Assembly: GCF_012911975.1 (NCBI RefSeq)
Contig: NZ_SMDQ01000003.1
Location: 106,422 to 170,421, forward strand
Reading direction: 5' to 3'
Length of the DNA stretch: 64,000 bases
Source: Nodosilinea sp. P-1105
GTDB lineage: Bacteria; Cyanobacteriota; Cyanobacteriia; Phormidesmidales; Phormidesmidaceae
The notes under the pieces were generated by a model. It worked only from the letters and a program-made list of their open reading frames with translations, was not told where the DNA came from and did not search any database. This document shows, in pieces, positions 54,936 through 64,000 of this stretch. The first letter of the stretch is position 1, and every line of letters starts with the position of its first letter. Position numbers and translations under genes: made by a program.

Positions 54936-56267
54936 ATGCCAGTCACGCCGTCTCCGCCCCTGGAGAAACCGCCATTTCTATCCAGCTTTCTCAAATTAGC
55001 CGCCGCCAATATCATTTCCAACCTGATGGTGCCCCTGGCCGGACTGGTGGACACGGCCTTCCTAGGTCACCTTGCAGAAATTCACCATCTGGGGGGTGTC
55101 GCCCTGGCCATGGTGATTTTTAACGTGGCTTACTGGAGTTTTGGGTTTTTGCGCATGGGCACCACCGGCATGACCGCCCAGGCCCGGGGGCGCCAGGATA
55201 CCAACGGCCTCTGGCTGATTTTGCTGCGCCATGGGGCGATTGCCCTGGGCTTTGGCCTGGGCATTTTGCTGCTGCAAGCCCCCCTGCGGAATCTTGGCTT
55301 TGCCCTACTCAGTGCCGAGCCCGAGGTACGAACGGCAGGCATCGCCTTTTACAATGCCCGGATTTGGGATGCCCCGGCGGTGCTGCTCAACCTGGTGCTG
55401 ATGGGCTGGTTCTTGGGTCGGGAAAAGGGCCGCCGGGTGATTTTGTTGTCTTTTGTGGGCAACGGCAGCAACGTGTTGTTGAACTACCTGTTTATTCGCC
55501 AGCTGGGCTGGGCCAGTGCCGGGGCCGGTTGGGGCACCGCCCTTAGCCAATACCTGATGCTGCTAATGGGGCTGGGGCTGATTGTTCGGGAAGGGGGTGG
55601 GCAGCGGTTGTGGGCGGTATTCCCCCAGGCCTGGCAGGGGTCAGCCCTGAAAGCCCTGTTCGCCCTGAACCGCGATATTCTATTACGCACCTTTGCCCTG
55701 GTTTTGAGCTTTGCCTTGTTTACCAATGCCAGTTCCGCCCTGGGTAGCCAGGTCCTGGCCGCGAATACCCTGCTGCTGCAAGTGGTCACCCTGTCCGCCT
55801 ACTTCATTGACGGCATTGCCTTTGCCACAGAAAGCTTTGCCGGTCGATACTACGGCAGTGGCAACTACCGCCAACTGCGGCAGCTCTTGCGGGTTGGTGG
55901 CAGCATTAGTCTGGCCCTGGGGCTCAGCTTTGGGCTGGCTTTTGTGCTGTTTCCCCAACCGCTGTTTGGCCTGTTGACCAGCCACAGCACGGTGATTGCT
56001 GTGGTCCAGACCTATGTGGGCTGGTTGGTGCCAATCTTGGGCCTGGGGGCGATCGCCTACATGCTAGACGGGTATTTTCTGGGGATCACGGCGGGCAAAA
56101 TTTTACGCAATGCCACCCTGGTGGCATCTGGCATTGGCTTTTTACCCCTGGCCCTGCTGGCCCAGACGCTGGCCAGTGCCCACCTGCTTTGGCTGGCCCT
56201 GGTGGGGTTAATGGCGGCCCGAGCCGTCACCCTGGGCTGGGCGGTGCCCAGGTCGTTAGGGCGATAG
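54936..56267 (+). CDS. MATE family efflux transporter
   Basis: 443 residues with twelve predicted helices and the DinF-like family features VPLAGLVDTAFLGHLAEIHHLGGVALA and FLRMGTTGMTAQARG. It would export cationic drugs or metabolites by H+ or Na+ antiport. It is divergent from ggt with 90 bp between starts, so the pair may share a control region. A symmetric non-coding element follows it. Confidence 0.92.
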   Translation: MPVTPSPPLEKPPFLSSFLKLAAANIISNLMVPLAGLVDTAFLGHLAEIHHLGGVALAMVIFNVAYWSFGFLRMGTTGMTAQARGRQDTNGLWLILLRHGAIALGFGLGILLLQAPLRNLGFALLSAEPEVRTAGIAFYNARIWDAPAVLLNLVLMGWFLGREKGRRVILLSFVGNGSNVLLNYLFIRQLGWASAGAGWGTALSQYLMLLMGLGLIVREGGGQRLWAVFPQAWQGSALKALFALNRDILLRTFALVLSFALFTNASSALGSQVLAANTLLLQVVTLSAYFIDGIAFATESFAGRYYGSGNYRQLRQLLRVGGSISLALGLSFGLAFVLFPQPLFGLLTSHSTVIAVVQTYVGWLVPILGLGAIAYMLDGYFLGITAGKILRNATLVASGIGFLPLALLAQTLASAHLLWLALVGLMAARAVTLGWAVPRSLGR

Positions 56268-56273
56268 CTCCAC

Positions 56274-56355
56274 GGATATATACCAAGTCCAGCTCGGGCT
56301 CTGGAGTTTTCCCCCAGGCAGAGCTCCAGGTCTGGACTGGAATTTGGTGTATACC
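56274..56355. repeat. Imperfect 82-bp palindrome between convergent genes
   Basis: Outer arms GGATATATACCAAGTCCAG (56274-56292) and CTGGAATTTGGTGTATACC (56337-56355) are near-complementary; inner arms GGCTCTGGAG and the complementary CTCCAG nearby continue the pairing. It lies between the ends of the MATE and pepA genes and may be a bidirectional terminator or a worn inverted-repeat element. Confidence 0.6.
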
Positions 56356-56363
56356 GCCAACGC

Positions 56364-57848
56364 CTACATTGCCGACACCCACTGCACCAGGGTGCGCACC
56401 CCAAAGCCAGTGCCGCCAGGGTTGTTGTAACCACTCTCTTTTTCCGTCCACACCGGACCAGCCACATCCAGGTGAACCCAGGGGGTATGTTCCACAAACT
56501 GCTTTAGAAATAGTGCGGCCGTAATCGAACCACCAGGGCGAGGACCGGTGTTCTTCATATCGGCCACAATCGACTTCAACCCTTCAAAGTATTTTTCTTC
56601 CATCGGCAAGCGCCAGAATTTTTCGCCAGCGGTTTCTGCCGCCTGAGCTATGGCGGTGGCCAGGTCGTCATGGTCGCTGAATAGACCCGCAATGTCATCC
56701 CCCAGGGCGACGATGCAGGCGCCAGTCAGGGTGGCCAGGTCGACAATGGCATCCACCTCTAACTTTTCGGCAAACACCAGGGCATCGGCCAGGGTAAGGC
56801 GGCCCTCGGCATCGGTATTATTCACCTCAATGGTTTTGCCGTTGGAGGCGGTGAGAATGTCGCCGGGGCGCATAGCCTTGCCGCTGATCATGTTCTCGGC
56901 GGCGGCACTAATGAAGTGTACTTCGGCACTGGGTTTGAGTTGGGCGATCGCCTTAGCCGCCCCCAGGGTAGCCGCTGCCCCACCCATATCCATTTTCATC
57001 ATTTCAATGCCGCTGCCAGCTCCCTTAATGTTCAAACCGCCGGAATCAAAGGTGAGCCCTTTACCAATGATGGCAAGTTTGTGGCTGGGGGTAGCCGCTG
57101 GTTTGTAGGTGAGGTGAATGAACTTGGGTGGCAGGTCTGAGGCCTGGGCCACCCCCAAGTACGCCCCCATGCCCAGAGCTTCGCATTGCTCTCGCTCCAG
57201 GATTTCTAGCTCTAGGCCATGGGCGGTGGCAATCTCCTGGGCTGTTTGGGCCAGAGTTTCGGGAGTGACCACGTTGGCGGGGGCCGACACCAGTTCCCGG
57301 GCCAAGATCACCCCGTCACAGATGGCCTGGGCTGCCTCCAGGCTGGTGTCTTGTCCCTGGGACTCCAGCAGGTGAATGGTCTCTAGGGTGGTTTTACCCT
57401 TGTCAGCCTCGTCGGACTTGAATCGGTCGTCCTGGTGGAGGGCCAGGGTCACCCCTTCTATGGCAGCTTGGGTGACGGCCTGGGTGCTCAGGGCCGGGTC
57501 GTTATCCACCACCGGTAAACTGAGGCCCAGGCTGGTACATTTTTCTTGCTTGGCCAGGCGAGCGGCAGCAGCGGCGGCCCGGCGCAGAGTATCGGCGTTC
57601 AGACTATCGGCAGCGCCTAATCCTACCAGGCCCAGTTTACGCACCCCATTGCCGACGCGAATCACCGCTTTAGTGCCCGCTTTGCCGGTAAATTCGGCTT
57701 CGTCAATCAGCTCTTGCAGCAGCCCTGATACGCGATCATTGAGCTCTGCCAGGGAGCCTGATAGGGGTATTGCTGCTTCGCTAAGGCCAACCACCAAGCA
57801 ATCCCCAGACCAGGTGAGACAGGTTTGATCCGACAGTTCAAATTTCAT
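56364..57848 (-). CDS. pepA: Leucyl aminopeptidase (M17)
   Basis: 494 residues of the M17 family, with the signature NTDAEGRL (344-351), [14 protein letters not shown] and MKMDMGG, which carry the two-metal ligands. It removes N-terminal residues from peptides, including Cys-Gly from glutathione turnover, which would connect to ggt nearby (inference). Cytosolic hexamer in the family. Divergent from the lytic transglycosylase gene. Confidence 0.96.
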   Translation of the reverse strand: MKFELSDQTCLTWSGDCLVVGLSEAAIPLSGSLAELNDRVSGLLQELIDEAEFTGKAGTKAVIRVGNGVRKLGLVGLGAADSLNADTLRRAAAAAARLAKQEKCTSLGLSLPVVDNDPALSTQAVTQAAIEGVTLALHQDDRFKSDEADKGKTTLETIHLLESQGQDTSLEAAQAICDGVILARELVSAPANVVTPETLAQTAQEIATAHGLELEILEREQCEALGMGAYLGVAQASDLPPKFIHLTYKPAATPSHKLAIIGKGLTFDSGGLNIKGAGSGIEMMKMDMGGAAATLGAAKAIAQLKPSAEVHFISAAAENMISGKAMRPGDILTASNGKTIEVNNTDAEGRLTLADALVFAEKLEVDAIVDLATLTGACIVALGDDIAGLFSDHDDLATAIAQAAETAGEKFWRLPMEEKYFEGLKSIVADMKNTGPRPGGSITAALFLKQFVEHTPWVHLDVAGPVWTEKESGYNNPGGTGFGVRTLVQWVSAM

Positions 57849-57912
57849 GCAACCTAGGCTCTTTTGACGTTTCTACCTTTATTAATGTACGGGGTAACTT
57901 CCCTGGCGGCTA

Positions 57913-57942
57913 CAGCCGTGACTGGGGAAACGGTCACGGCTG
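57913..57942. promoter_or_regulatory. 10-bp perfect inverted repeat in the pepA-slt divergent region
   Basis: CAGCCGTGAC (57913-57922) and GTCACGGCTG (57933-57942) form a perfect dyad with 10-bp spacing, so each half lies on the same helix face. It sits between two divergent genes, a natural place for an operator. Confidence 0.5.
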
Positions 57943-58072
57943 GATCGAGGGGAGCGTCAATCTAAAAAGAAACCCATGCCGCTGTCTCACTTCTTGATTT
58001 TTTTGCTACAACCCTAGCAGGCCTCTGATGGCTTTTGATCTGATTGTTCATCCTCAACCTTGCCGGTCTGCC

Positions 58073-60274
58073 ATGCTAAAGCAGCTAAAAACGAATCTGC
58101 CGTTATTTGCGATCGCAGGGGTTAGTGCCCTGTCCTTGGGCATTGTCGCGGCCCTGGTGAACACGGTTGTCTCCCCAGAGGTGGCAGAGGTCGGGGAAGA
58201 GAGTGCTGGTTTTTTGGGGCTACCGTCCCGGGATCCTTTCGCTAAGCATGATCCGGTATTGGGCTTGGCGTTGCAGACCCCAGAGCAACGGCAAGCCGCC
58301 CTCACCAACTATGTGGAGAATAACGATCCGATTAGCCGCAGTCGCTCCCAGTTTCTGCTGGCCCAAGATTTAATCAACGCCGATCGCGGCGGCAGCGCTA
58401 TTCCCTTGTTAGAAGGGCTGGATGCCGAGTATCCCACTATGGCCCCCTACAGCTTAATGGCCCTGGAGCAGGCCCAGCGAGCCGCAGGGCAGACTGAGGC
58501 GGCCCAGCAAACCCAGCAACGGCTGCTGAGTGAGTTTGGGGACGATGGGGCGATCGCCCCGTTACTATACCGCCTGGGGCAGCAAGATCCAGCCTATGGG
58601 GATCAACTGCTCGAGCAATTTCCTGACCACCCCAGATCGGTGGATATGGCTCACCAACGGCTAAGCGCAGACCCCCACCGGGCCGACGCCCTACCTTTGT
58701 TGCTGACCATCGCCCGAGCCGGGCTACATCACCCCCAGGCTGGGACAGCCCTGGTGCGGCTCAAGCATGAATTTGCCGACCAACTGCAGCCCGAGGACTG
58801 GCAAACCGTTGGCTTTGGTTTTTGGCGGCGCAGCAACTACGCTGAGGCGGGGCCAGCCTATGCCAAGGCCCCCGTGTCGGCCCGCAACCTGTACCGAGCC
58901 GCCCGTGGCTTGCAAATTGGTAACCAGCGCGATCGGGCGATCGCGCTGTTCAACCAACTGGACCAACAGTTTCCCGACCACCCTGACACCGGGCTGGGGC
59001 TGATGCGCCTCACCCTCAGTCTGTCCGATGAGGCCAAACTGGGGGTGTTAGACCAGGTGGTCAACCGGTTTCCCGAGCGGGCCGCTGCCGCCCTACTGAT
59101 GCGGGCCAACATTCTGGATGGTCTAGACAGCTCGAGCTCAGCCCAGGCCACCCGGGAAACGATTCTACAAGACTATAGTGACTCTGACGCAGCGGCTGAA
59201 ATTCGCTGGACCAACGCTCGTAACGCTGCAGACCAGGGAGACCTGACGACAGCAGTTAACTGGGGCCGCCAGGTGCTAACCCACAGCCCCGACAGTGAAA
59301 CCGCTGCCGAAGCGGGCTTTTGGACCGGCAGATGGGCGCACCAACTGGGGGAAACCGCCGTGGCCCAGGAGGCCCTGGAGCAGGTGATTGCCTTTCAACC
59401 CGAGTCTTACTACGCCTGGCGGGCAGCGGTAGCCCTGGGCTGGGATGTGGGAGATTTCAAAACCGTTCGGGCTAAAGTACCGGCGATCGCCCCTCCAGAG
59501 CGCCGGGCGCCTCTACCCGTGGGCTCTGATCAACTCCAGGAATTGTATCTCCTTGGCCAAGACCAGAAAGCCTGGGAACGCTGGCAACTGGAATACACCA
59601 ATCGCCAAGATCCCTCCTCAGCGGAGCGGTTTGTGGACGGCCTGATGCGCCAGGGAGCTGGCGATCACCTGGATGGCATTTACCAGGTGTCTAGCCTGGC
59701 CTGGGACATTGCCCCAGAGGAACAAGCCGCCTTTGCCGAGTTGTCGCAGCATCCAGACTACTGGCATGGGGTCTACCCCATGCCCTACCGGGATTTGATT
59801 GAAACCTGGTCCGCCCAGCGCCAGCTTAACCCGCTGCTGGTGGCGGCATTAATTCGGCAAGAGTCGCGGTTTATGCCCTCTATTCGCTCGGGGGTAGGGG
59901 CGGCGGGGCTGATGCAGGTGATGCCCGGTACCGCCACCTGGATCAAGGAGCGATCCGACATCGACACCTATAACCTGGACGATCCCCTGGACAATATCAA
60001 GCTGGGTACCTGGTATTTGGACTACACCCACCGAGAGTACAACAACCACTCGTTATTTGCGGTCGCCAGCTACAATGCTGGGCCTGGTAATATCGCCCGC
60101 TGGATTGAACGGGGCGGCTTTACCGACGCCGACGACTTTGCCGCAAAAATTCCCTTCCCTGAAACCCACGGCTATGTCAGGGCGGTGTTTGGCGGCTACT
60201 GGAACTACCTACGCCTCTATGACCCCGCCATTGCCCAAGCCGTGGAGCAACTGCAACGGCGCCATGCCGGTTAA
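58073..60274 (+). CDS. Soluble-type lytic transglycosylase (Slt70-like)
   Basis: 733 residues from the ATG at 58073, which directly precedes an N-terminal membrane helix (LPLFAIAGVSALSLGIVAALV); the ATG at 58028 is an alternative. Residues about 60-540 are alpha-helical TPR-like repeats forming the Slt70 superhelix. The catalytic domain at the C terminus shows RQESRF with catalytic Glu597, GAAGLMQVMPGTA and SYNAGPGN. It cuts peptidoglycan between MurNAc and GlcNAc with anhydro end. Location is probably periplasm, anchored by the helix. Divergent from pepA. Confidence 0.93.
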   Translation: MLKQLKTNLPLFAIAGVSALSLGIVAALVNTVVSPEVAEVGEESAGFLGLPSRDPFAKHDPVLGLALQTPEQRQAALTNYVENNDPISRSRSQFLLAQDLINADRGGSAIPLLEGLDAEYPTMAPYSLMALEQAQRAAGQTEAAQQTQQRLLSEFGDDGAIAPLLYRLGQQDPAYGDQLLEQFPDHPRSVDMAHQRLSADPHRADALPLLLTIARAGLHHPQAGTALVRLKHEFADQLQPEDWQTVGFGFWRRSNYAEAGPAYAKAPVSARNLYRAARGLQIGNQRDRAIALFNQLDQQFPDHPDTGLGLMRLTLSLSDEAKLGVLDQVVNRFPERAAAALLMRANILDGLDSSSSAQATRETILQDYSDSDAAAEIRWTNARNAADQGDLTTAVNWGRQVLTHSPDSETAAEAGFWTGRWAHQLGETAVAQEALEQVIAFQPESYYAWRAAVALGWDVGDFKTVRAKVPAIAPPERRAPLPVGSDQLQELYLLGQDQKAWERWQLEYTNRQDPSSAERFVDGLMRQGAGDHLDGIYQVSSLAWDIAPEEQAAFAELSQHPDYWHGVYPMPYRDLIETWSAQRQLNPLLVAALIRQESRFMPSIRSGVGAAGLMQVMPGTATWIKERSDIDTYNLDDPLDNIKLGTWYLDYTHREYNNHSLFAVASYNAGPGNIARWIERGGFTDADDFAAKIPFPETHGYVRAVFGGYWNYLRLYDPAIAQAVEQLQRRHAG

Positions 60275-60473
60275 TAGAGAATCGAGCTACCGGATGGTAT
60301 AACAGTAGCGATGGCGATGGAGCTCGCCGAAACCGCCCGGGACGTACCCCGCTTAGGGCTGATGGCTCCTACTGTTCCAGCTTGTGGCGAAAGGCCAGCG
60401 GCGGGCAGTAGGGGCTCGCTTGTGATTGGGCTTTGGCTACAGGCTTGCTAGTCCGATGAGTGAGCGGTAGCCA

Positions 60474-62096
60474 ATGATAGAAAGCATCCTTTTGATATTG
60501 CTGGTGGGTTTCTTTGCTGGCCAGGTGGCAGGACGGCTGAAGGTTCCGGCCCTGGTGGGCATGGTTTTGGCTGGCATTGCCCTAGGCCCGCAGGGACAAA
60601 ATTTACTCAGTCCAGGGGTTTTAGGGGCCGCCGATGGACTGCGCACCATGGCGGTCATGGTGATCTTGATGAAAGCCGGTTTAGGTTTAGATCGCGAAAA
60701 GCTGGCCCAGCAGGGGACTGTGGCCCTGCGACTGGGGTTTCTACCCGCTAGTAGTGAGGTTTTGGCAGTGGCGATCGCCGCTGTTTGGCTATTGCAGTTT
60801 GATGTAGCCACTGGGTTAATGCTGGGGTGCATTGTGGGGGCCGAGTCCCCAGCGGTGATTGTGCCTGCAATGCTGCGGCTCAAGAGCTTAGGCTGGGGAG
60901 TGACCAAGGGCATTCCTGACGCCATTTTAACCGGCAGTGCTCTGTCAGATGTATTGCTGCTGCTGGTGTTTAGCCTGCTCCTCACCTTTTTGGGGCAAGG
61001 GGGAGAGGCCGGACTGACCCTACCGGGGGGGCTAACCCTCAGCCCGTTGCAGCTATTGCCGTTGCAGATTGGGCTACAGGTGGGACTGGGGCTGGTGCTG
61101 GGCTGGGTGTTGGCCCGGCTGCTCGTAACCATCCTAGCCCAGCAACGTTGGACCCAAAATGCCGTCCAAGATACTCTGGTGGCGGCCAGTTTCGCCCTGC
61201 TGCTGGTGGTGTTGGCGGAAAGGATGCCCATTTTCTCGGGCTATTTGGCCGTGATGGCCACCGGCTTTTTTTTGATTGAGTTGGATGCCCCCCTGGCCCG
61301 TCGGCTGCGGGGGGGATTCGATAGCCTGTGGATCGTGGCTCAAATTGTCTTGTTTGTGCTGCTGGGGGCCAGTATTCAACTGGATGTCCTGGGAGACACC
61401 ATCGGGGTAGGATTGCTGATTATTGCCATTGGCACGCTAATCGGGCGAGGGCTGGGCTGGTACTTGTCCACCTTGGGTAGCAACTGGACCTGGAAAGAGC
61501 GGCTGTTCCTGTTGCCAGGTAACTCAGCCAAAGCCACTGTCCAGGCGGCGATCGGGGCGTTACCCCTGGCCCAGGGTATTGCTGGCGGCGAAACCATGTT
61601 AGCGATCGCGGCCTTATCTATTCTGGTGACCGCCCCCTTTGGCGCTTGGGCCATTCCCACCTTTGCCCCCAAGTTGCTTGAACAGGGGGAAGTAGATCCC
61701 ACCAAAGTCACGGTAGCCCGTCAAATTGTGCTGCTAGCCGCCGTCGATACATCCCCCATGGCGGCCCCTGTGCTGGCCAAAGCCGCAGAACTGGCCCGCC
61801 GCAGCGATGGCCAGGTGGTGGTCTTGCATGTGGTACAGATGGATGATCCCGAGGGTCTGAAACAGCTACAACAGCAGGCCCAGCAATATCTGGCAGATAT
61901 CCGCTATCGCTTTATCGCCAAGCCAGGGGCTATCCCTGAAACCATCGTGACTACGGCCCAAGACTATAACGTAGCTGAAATTGTGATGGGTAAACGGGGG
62001 CATCGCCCGTTCACAGAAATTTTGGTGGGGGCTGCGTCCCAGAGGGTACTCGAGACCAGCCCAGTGCCAGTCCTGGTGATTGCAGAGGCCCCCTAG
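60474..62096 (+). CDS. Cation/proton antiporter with C-terminal UspA domain
   Basis: 540 residues: about 400 residues of a Na+(K+)/H+ antiporter membrane domain (helices from LLILLVGFFAGQVAGRLKVPALVGMVLAG onward; conserved GAESPAV and FRLG-like segments) and a C-terminal UspA-like domain (about 415-540, IVLLAAVDTSPMAAPVLAKAAEL, EIVMGKRGHRPFTEILVGAASQRVLETSPVPVLVI). The UspA part keeps the GxRGH/ATP-loop pattern (GKRGH), so it may bind ATP or a nucleotide signal and tune transport. No RBS is clear. Confidence 0.9.
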   Translation: MIESILLILLVGFFAGQVAGRLKVPALVGMVLAGIALGPQGQNLLSPGVLGAADGLRTMAVMVILMKAGLGLDREKLAQQGTVALRLGFLPASSEVLAVAIAAVWLLQFDVATGLMLGCIVGAESPAVIVPAMLRLKSLGWGVTKGIPDAILTGSALSDVLLLLVFSLLLTFLGQGGEAGLTLPGGLTLSPLQLLPLQIGLQVGLGLVLGWVLARLLVTILAQQRWTQNAVQDTLVAASFALLLVVLAERMPIFSGYLAVMATGFFLIELDAPLARRLRGGFDSLWIVAQIVLFVLLGASIQLDVLGDTIGVGLLIIAIGTLIGRGLGWYLSTLGSNWTWKERLFLLPGNSAKATVQAAIGALPLAQGIAGGETMLAIAALSILVTAPFGAWAIPTFAPKLLEQGEVDPTKVTVARQIVLLAAVDTSPMAAPVLAKAAELARRSDGQVVVLHVVQMDDPEGLKQLQQQAQQYLADIRYRFIAKPGAIPETIVTTAQDYNVAEIVMGKRGHRPFTEILVGAASQRVLETSPVPVLVIAEAP

Positions 62097-62197
62097 GCCG
62101 TCGGTACAGATCCTCAGGGGCTACCTTGGGGACCCGATCAGCTGTCGCCAAACCCGGGGCCCTTGGCACCCTGACTGCTAAAGCTGACATCAAAAAA

Positions 62198-62842
62198 CTA
62201 AGCCACAGGAAACTGGTCAGCGATAATCGCCCCATCCAGGCCCAAAGCCACTGCATATTTCTGCAAGAAAGCCCGAATGTAAAAGGGCTCAGGCAATTGG
62301 CTCAGGTTGCCCGTTTCAATTGCCTTAATGGTGTAAGGCTGGATAAACGTCTGTTGATAGACATCATCCACAGACCAGCCCTGTGCTTGGCGGTGCTGCT
62401 TTAGATCTGCCCCCACCCGCTGTAGACTAGCCTGCTGCCTCGCGACTACATCCGCCTGGGCTTGCAACTTGACGGCCAATGACTCATGGATATAGTCACG
62501 CCGATGGGAGAAGCGAGCCGCAGGGGTCGGGGCCGCCACCGTCTGAGGTCGGTGGGCTTGGCGGTCAGGGCGGGGGCTGGCTGTCCCCCGCTGGGGGGCG
62601 GGTGGGGTCAGCTTGGGGGATGCGGTTTCCAGGGGTTGCCCCACCGGTTGACTGTCTTGCAGCCGCTGATCTAGCCGGTAGCGGTTAAGTAGCCCCAAGG
62701 CCACCAGGGTGGTTATGGGCAAAGATGCGGCAGCGACTTGCTGGGCCGCGATCGATACCGCTGCTGTTGCCCCAGCCCCCACAATCAGCGCATATTCTGA
62801 GGCGGGGGTCAGCTTCGGCTTAGAGGGTTGAGGGTTGGTCAT
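62198..62842 (-). CDS. Helix-turn-helix protein with N-terminal hydrophobic region
   Basis: 214 residues. The C-terminal half (about 140-210) is a RodZ-like HTH domain (VGADLKQHRQAQGWSVDDVYQQTFIQPYTIKAIETGN). Residues 14-55 are hydrophobic enough for one or two membrane helices. RodZ proper has HTH first and a membrane helix later, so this is a reversed order. The function is unknown; it may anchor a DNA-binding or cytoskeleton-binding domain at the membrane. It is convergent with the antiporter gene. Confidence 0.65.
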   Translation of the reverse strand: MTNPQPSKPKLTPASEYALIVGAGATAAVSIAAQQVAAASLPITTLVALGLLNRYRLDQRLQDSQPVGQPLETASPKLTPPAPQRGTASPRPDRQAHRPQTVAAPTPAARFSHRRDYIHESLAVKLQAQADVVARQQASLQRVGADLKQHRQAQGWSVDDVYQQTFIQPYTIKAIETGNLSQLPEPFYIRAFLQKYAVALGLDGAIIADQFPVA

Positions 62843-62967
62843 AGCACCGCTTAGACATGTCGATAGGTTTATCTTTACGGCGGTGCAGCCCCTTGATCCG
62901 GAAGAGAGGCCTGAGGTTTTGGTGGGCGATCGCCCACCACGGGAGACAGTACAGTTCAGCGGCGGCC

Positions 62968-63300
62968 TCAGTCAGGAAAGAAAAAGTCGGTAGATTCTTC
63001 GTCCTCTTCGGAGGCGGTATAGCTCCGGTAGTACTCTTCTAATTCAGAGGCGCTGATCGATCGTTCCGAAGGATTTTCAAAAAATGCCTTGACTTTTAAA
63101 TAGCGTCGCAATCCTTCTGCCCCAGCGTCATGCTGAGTTGCCGCTTTAAAGTCTTCAGGAAATGTATCGCTCACCTGGAGCCACGCTTCTTCCAGAATAT
63201 CCTCCACGTCTTCGGTTGGGGCCGCCTCAATCAGGGCCTCAAGCCCATCAAGGATGTCAATCAGCTTGAGAATTTCTGGAATTTTCTCCGAGTCAGACAT
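62968..63300 (-). CDS. Acidic hypothetical protein
   Basis: 110 residues from the ATG at 63300 (MSDSEKIPEIL), strongly acidic, with helical segments (IDILDGLEALIEAAPTEDVEDILEEAWLQV) and a low-complexity acidic tail (SEEDEESTDFFFPD). I do not recognise a family. Consistent codon use over the whole length and an orphan position between two other genes on the same strand suggest it is real. Confidence 0.6.
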   Translation of the reverse strand: MSDSEKIPEILKLIDILDGLEALIEAAPTEDVEDILEEAWLQVSDTFPEDFKAATQHDAGAEGLRRYLKVKAFFENPSERSISASELEEYYRSYTASEEDEESTDFFFPD

Positions 63301-63378
63301 GGAGCCAAACATGAATAGACGCAAAACAACCGGGGAAGCTTAAGGGAAATTTTAATCGAGGATGGAGCGTAATGATCG

Positions 63379-63939
63379 TTAACAGTGATCGTTGTTCAAC
63401 TCGCCATCGGCCATGCGGGTGTTACAAAATCGGGCCACACTCAGGTCGGTACGCACCAGATTAGCCCCACGCAGGTCGGCGTTGGTCAAATCAGCATCCC
63501 TAAGATCTGCCTCGCGAATTAGGGCTTCCCGCAGATTGGCCCCGCTCAGGTTGGCCTCGCTCAGGTTGGCGCCAATGAAATTGGTGCGGTAGAAGCGGCC
63601 ATCGGTGAGGGTCGCCCCAGTCAGATTGGTTTGGGCTAAATTCGCCTCTGAAAAGTTGGCCCCATCCAGACGACTGCCCTGCAAGTCACTGCCTTGCCAT
63701 CGACTCCCTCTGGCCTCCACCTGGGTTAAGGTAATGGCCACAGCGGTTACTTGTAGCGCTGTGGCTCGGCTGAGGGCAGCCTGGTGGGCGTTGGCATTAG
63801 TTAATGTGGCCCCAGACAGGTCGGCATCGTTAAGGGTGGTCTGGCGCAGGTTAGCCTGCCCCAGTTGGCTATGGGTTAACTGGGCTCGCGATAGCCGGGC
63901 TCGGCTGAGGTTGGCTTGACTGACTCCCGGTTCGCTCAT
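63379..63939 (-). CDS. Pentapeptide repeat protein
   Basis: 186 residues made of about 30 A(D/N)LxX pentapeptides (for example ANLSRARLSRAQL, ANLRQTTLNDADLSGATL, ANLSGANLREALIREADL), forming a right-handed square beta-helix. The family is especially large in cyanobacteria and mostly without known function. No signal peptide or second domain is seen. Confidence 0.85.
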   Translation of the reverse strand: MSEPGVSQANLSRARLSRAQLTHSQLGQANLRQTTLNDADLSGATLTNANAHQAALSRATALQVTAVAITLTQVEARGSRWQGSDLQGSRLDGANFSEANLAQTNLTGATLTDGRFYRTNFIGANLSEANLSGANLREALIREADLRDADLTNADLRGANLVRTDLSVARFCNTRMADGELNNDHC

Positions 63940-64000
63940 TTCTAAGGAGGTTCCTCAGATTCTGGCCCCAGCCGAGTGTAAATACTCACCGGGAAGTTGA

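Noticed and set aside
1..64000. tRNA, rRNA, CRISPR, transposase and prophage genes
   Set aside because: I looked through the gaps for T-loop motifs, spaced direct repeats and transposase or phage motifs and found none; a covariance search could still find a small RNA.

Overview
The window is chromosomal DNA of an oxygenic cyanobacterium, most likely a filamentous Leptolyngbya-like lineage; the genus is a guess. The evidence is photosystem II genes (psbM, psb27), NDH-1 subunit ndhN, ldpA, a Ycf45-type ATPase, the clpR-clpP3 pair, a short glycine-tailless RRM protein and many copies of the HIP1 octamer GCGATCGC (for example 1065-1072). I found no rRNA, tRNA, CRISPR array, transposase or phage gene.

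Layout. 1-16.1 kb: psbM, an Anbu proteasome-like peptidase, a phosphopantetheinyl transferase, a type II NADH dehydrogenase, a tandem AAA+ ATPase, an exported acetamidase/formamidase homologue, rlmN, a stomatin-like protein, an Ap4A phosphorylase-like protein, polyphosphate kinase with a small coupled upstream ORF, and a channel-like protein with five TM-helix repeats. 16.4-22.7 kb: an SRPBCC protein, an RNA-binding protein, a TPR protein with an apparently inactivated M48 protease domain, a TauE/SafE permease and an SbcD/Mre11-like nuclease.

22.8-45.1 kb is the core of the window: the S10-spc-alpha ribosomal superoperon broken into two divergent halves. The right half (rplC to infA, 33.9-45.1 kb) runs rightward; the left half (rpmJ, rpsM, rpsK, rpoA, rplQ, truA, rplM, rpsI, rpmE, prfA) runs leftward. 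Between them sits psb27-ycf45-ldpA-ndhN, also leftward. One inversion with breakpoints at infA|rpmJ and outside psb27 explains the order. Each half has a convincing sigma70-type promoter: TTGACG-17-TAGGAT before rpmJ and TAGACA-17-TAATAT before the long rplC leader.

45.3-64 kb: a two-gene operon that fits the DgcA/DgcN D-glutamate route (racemase plus N-acetyltransferase), clpR-clpP3, a J-domain protein convergent with a membrane metalloprotease-like protein, a carotenoid oxygenase, gamma-glutamyltransferase, a MATE exporter, leucyl aminopeptidase, an Slt-type lytic transglycosylase, a cation/proton antiporter with a UspA tail, a membrane HTH protein, an acidic hypothetical protein and a pentapeptide repeat protein. 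Several of these act on peptides or peptidoglycan, so this part may serve turnover of cell wall and gamma-glutamyl peptides (inference).

Non-coding structure is rich: three likely terminators, a hairpin inside the alpha operon, a 19-bp perfect hairpin before tauE, a 34-bp perfect palindrome, a 3 x 16-bp array, a 79-bp dispersed repeat present twice, a 14-bp tandem repeat and a heptamer repeat.
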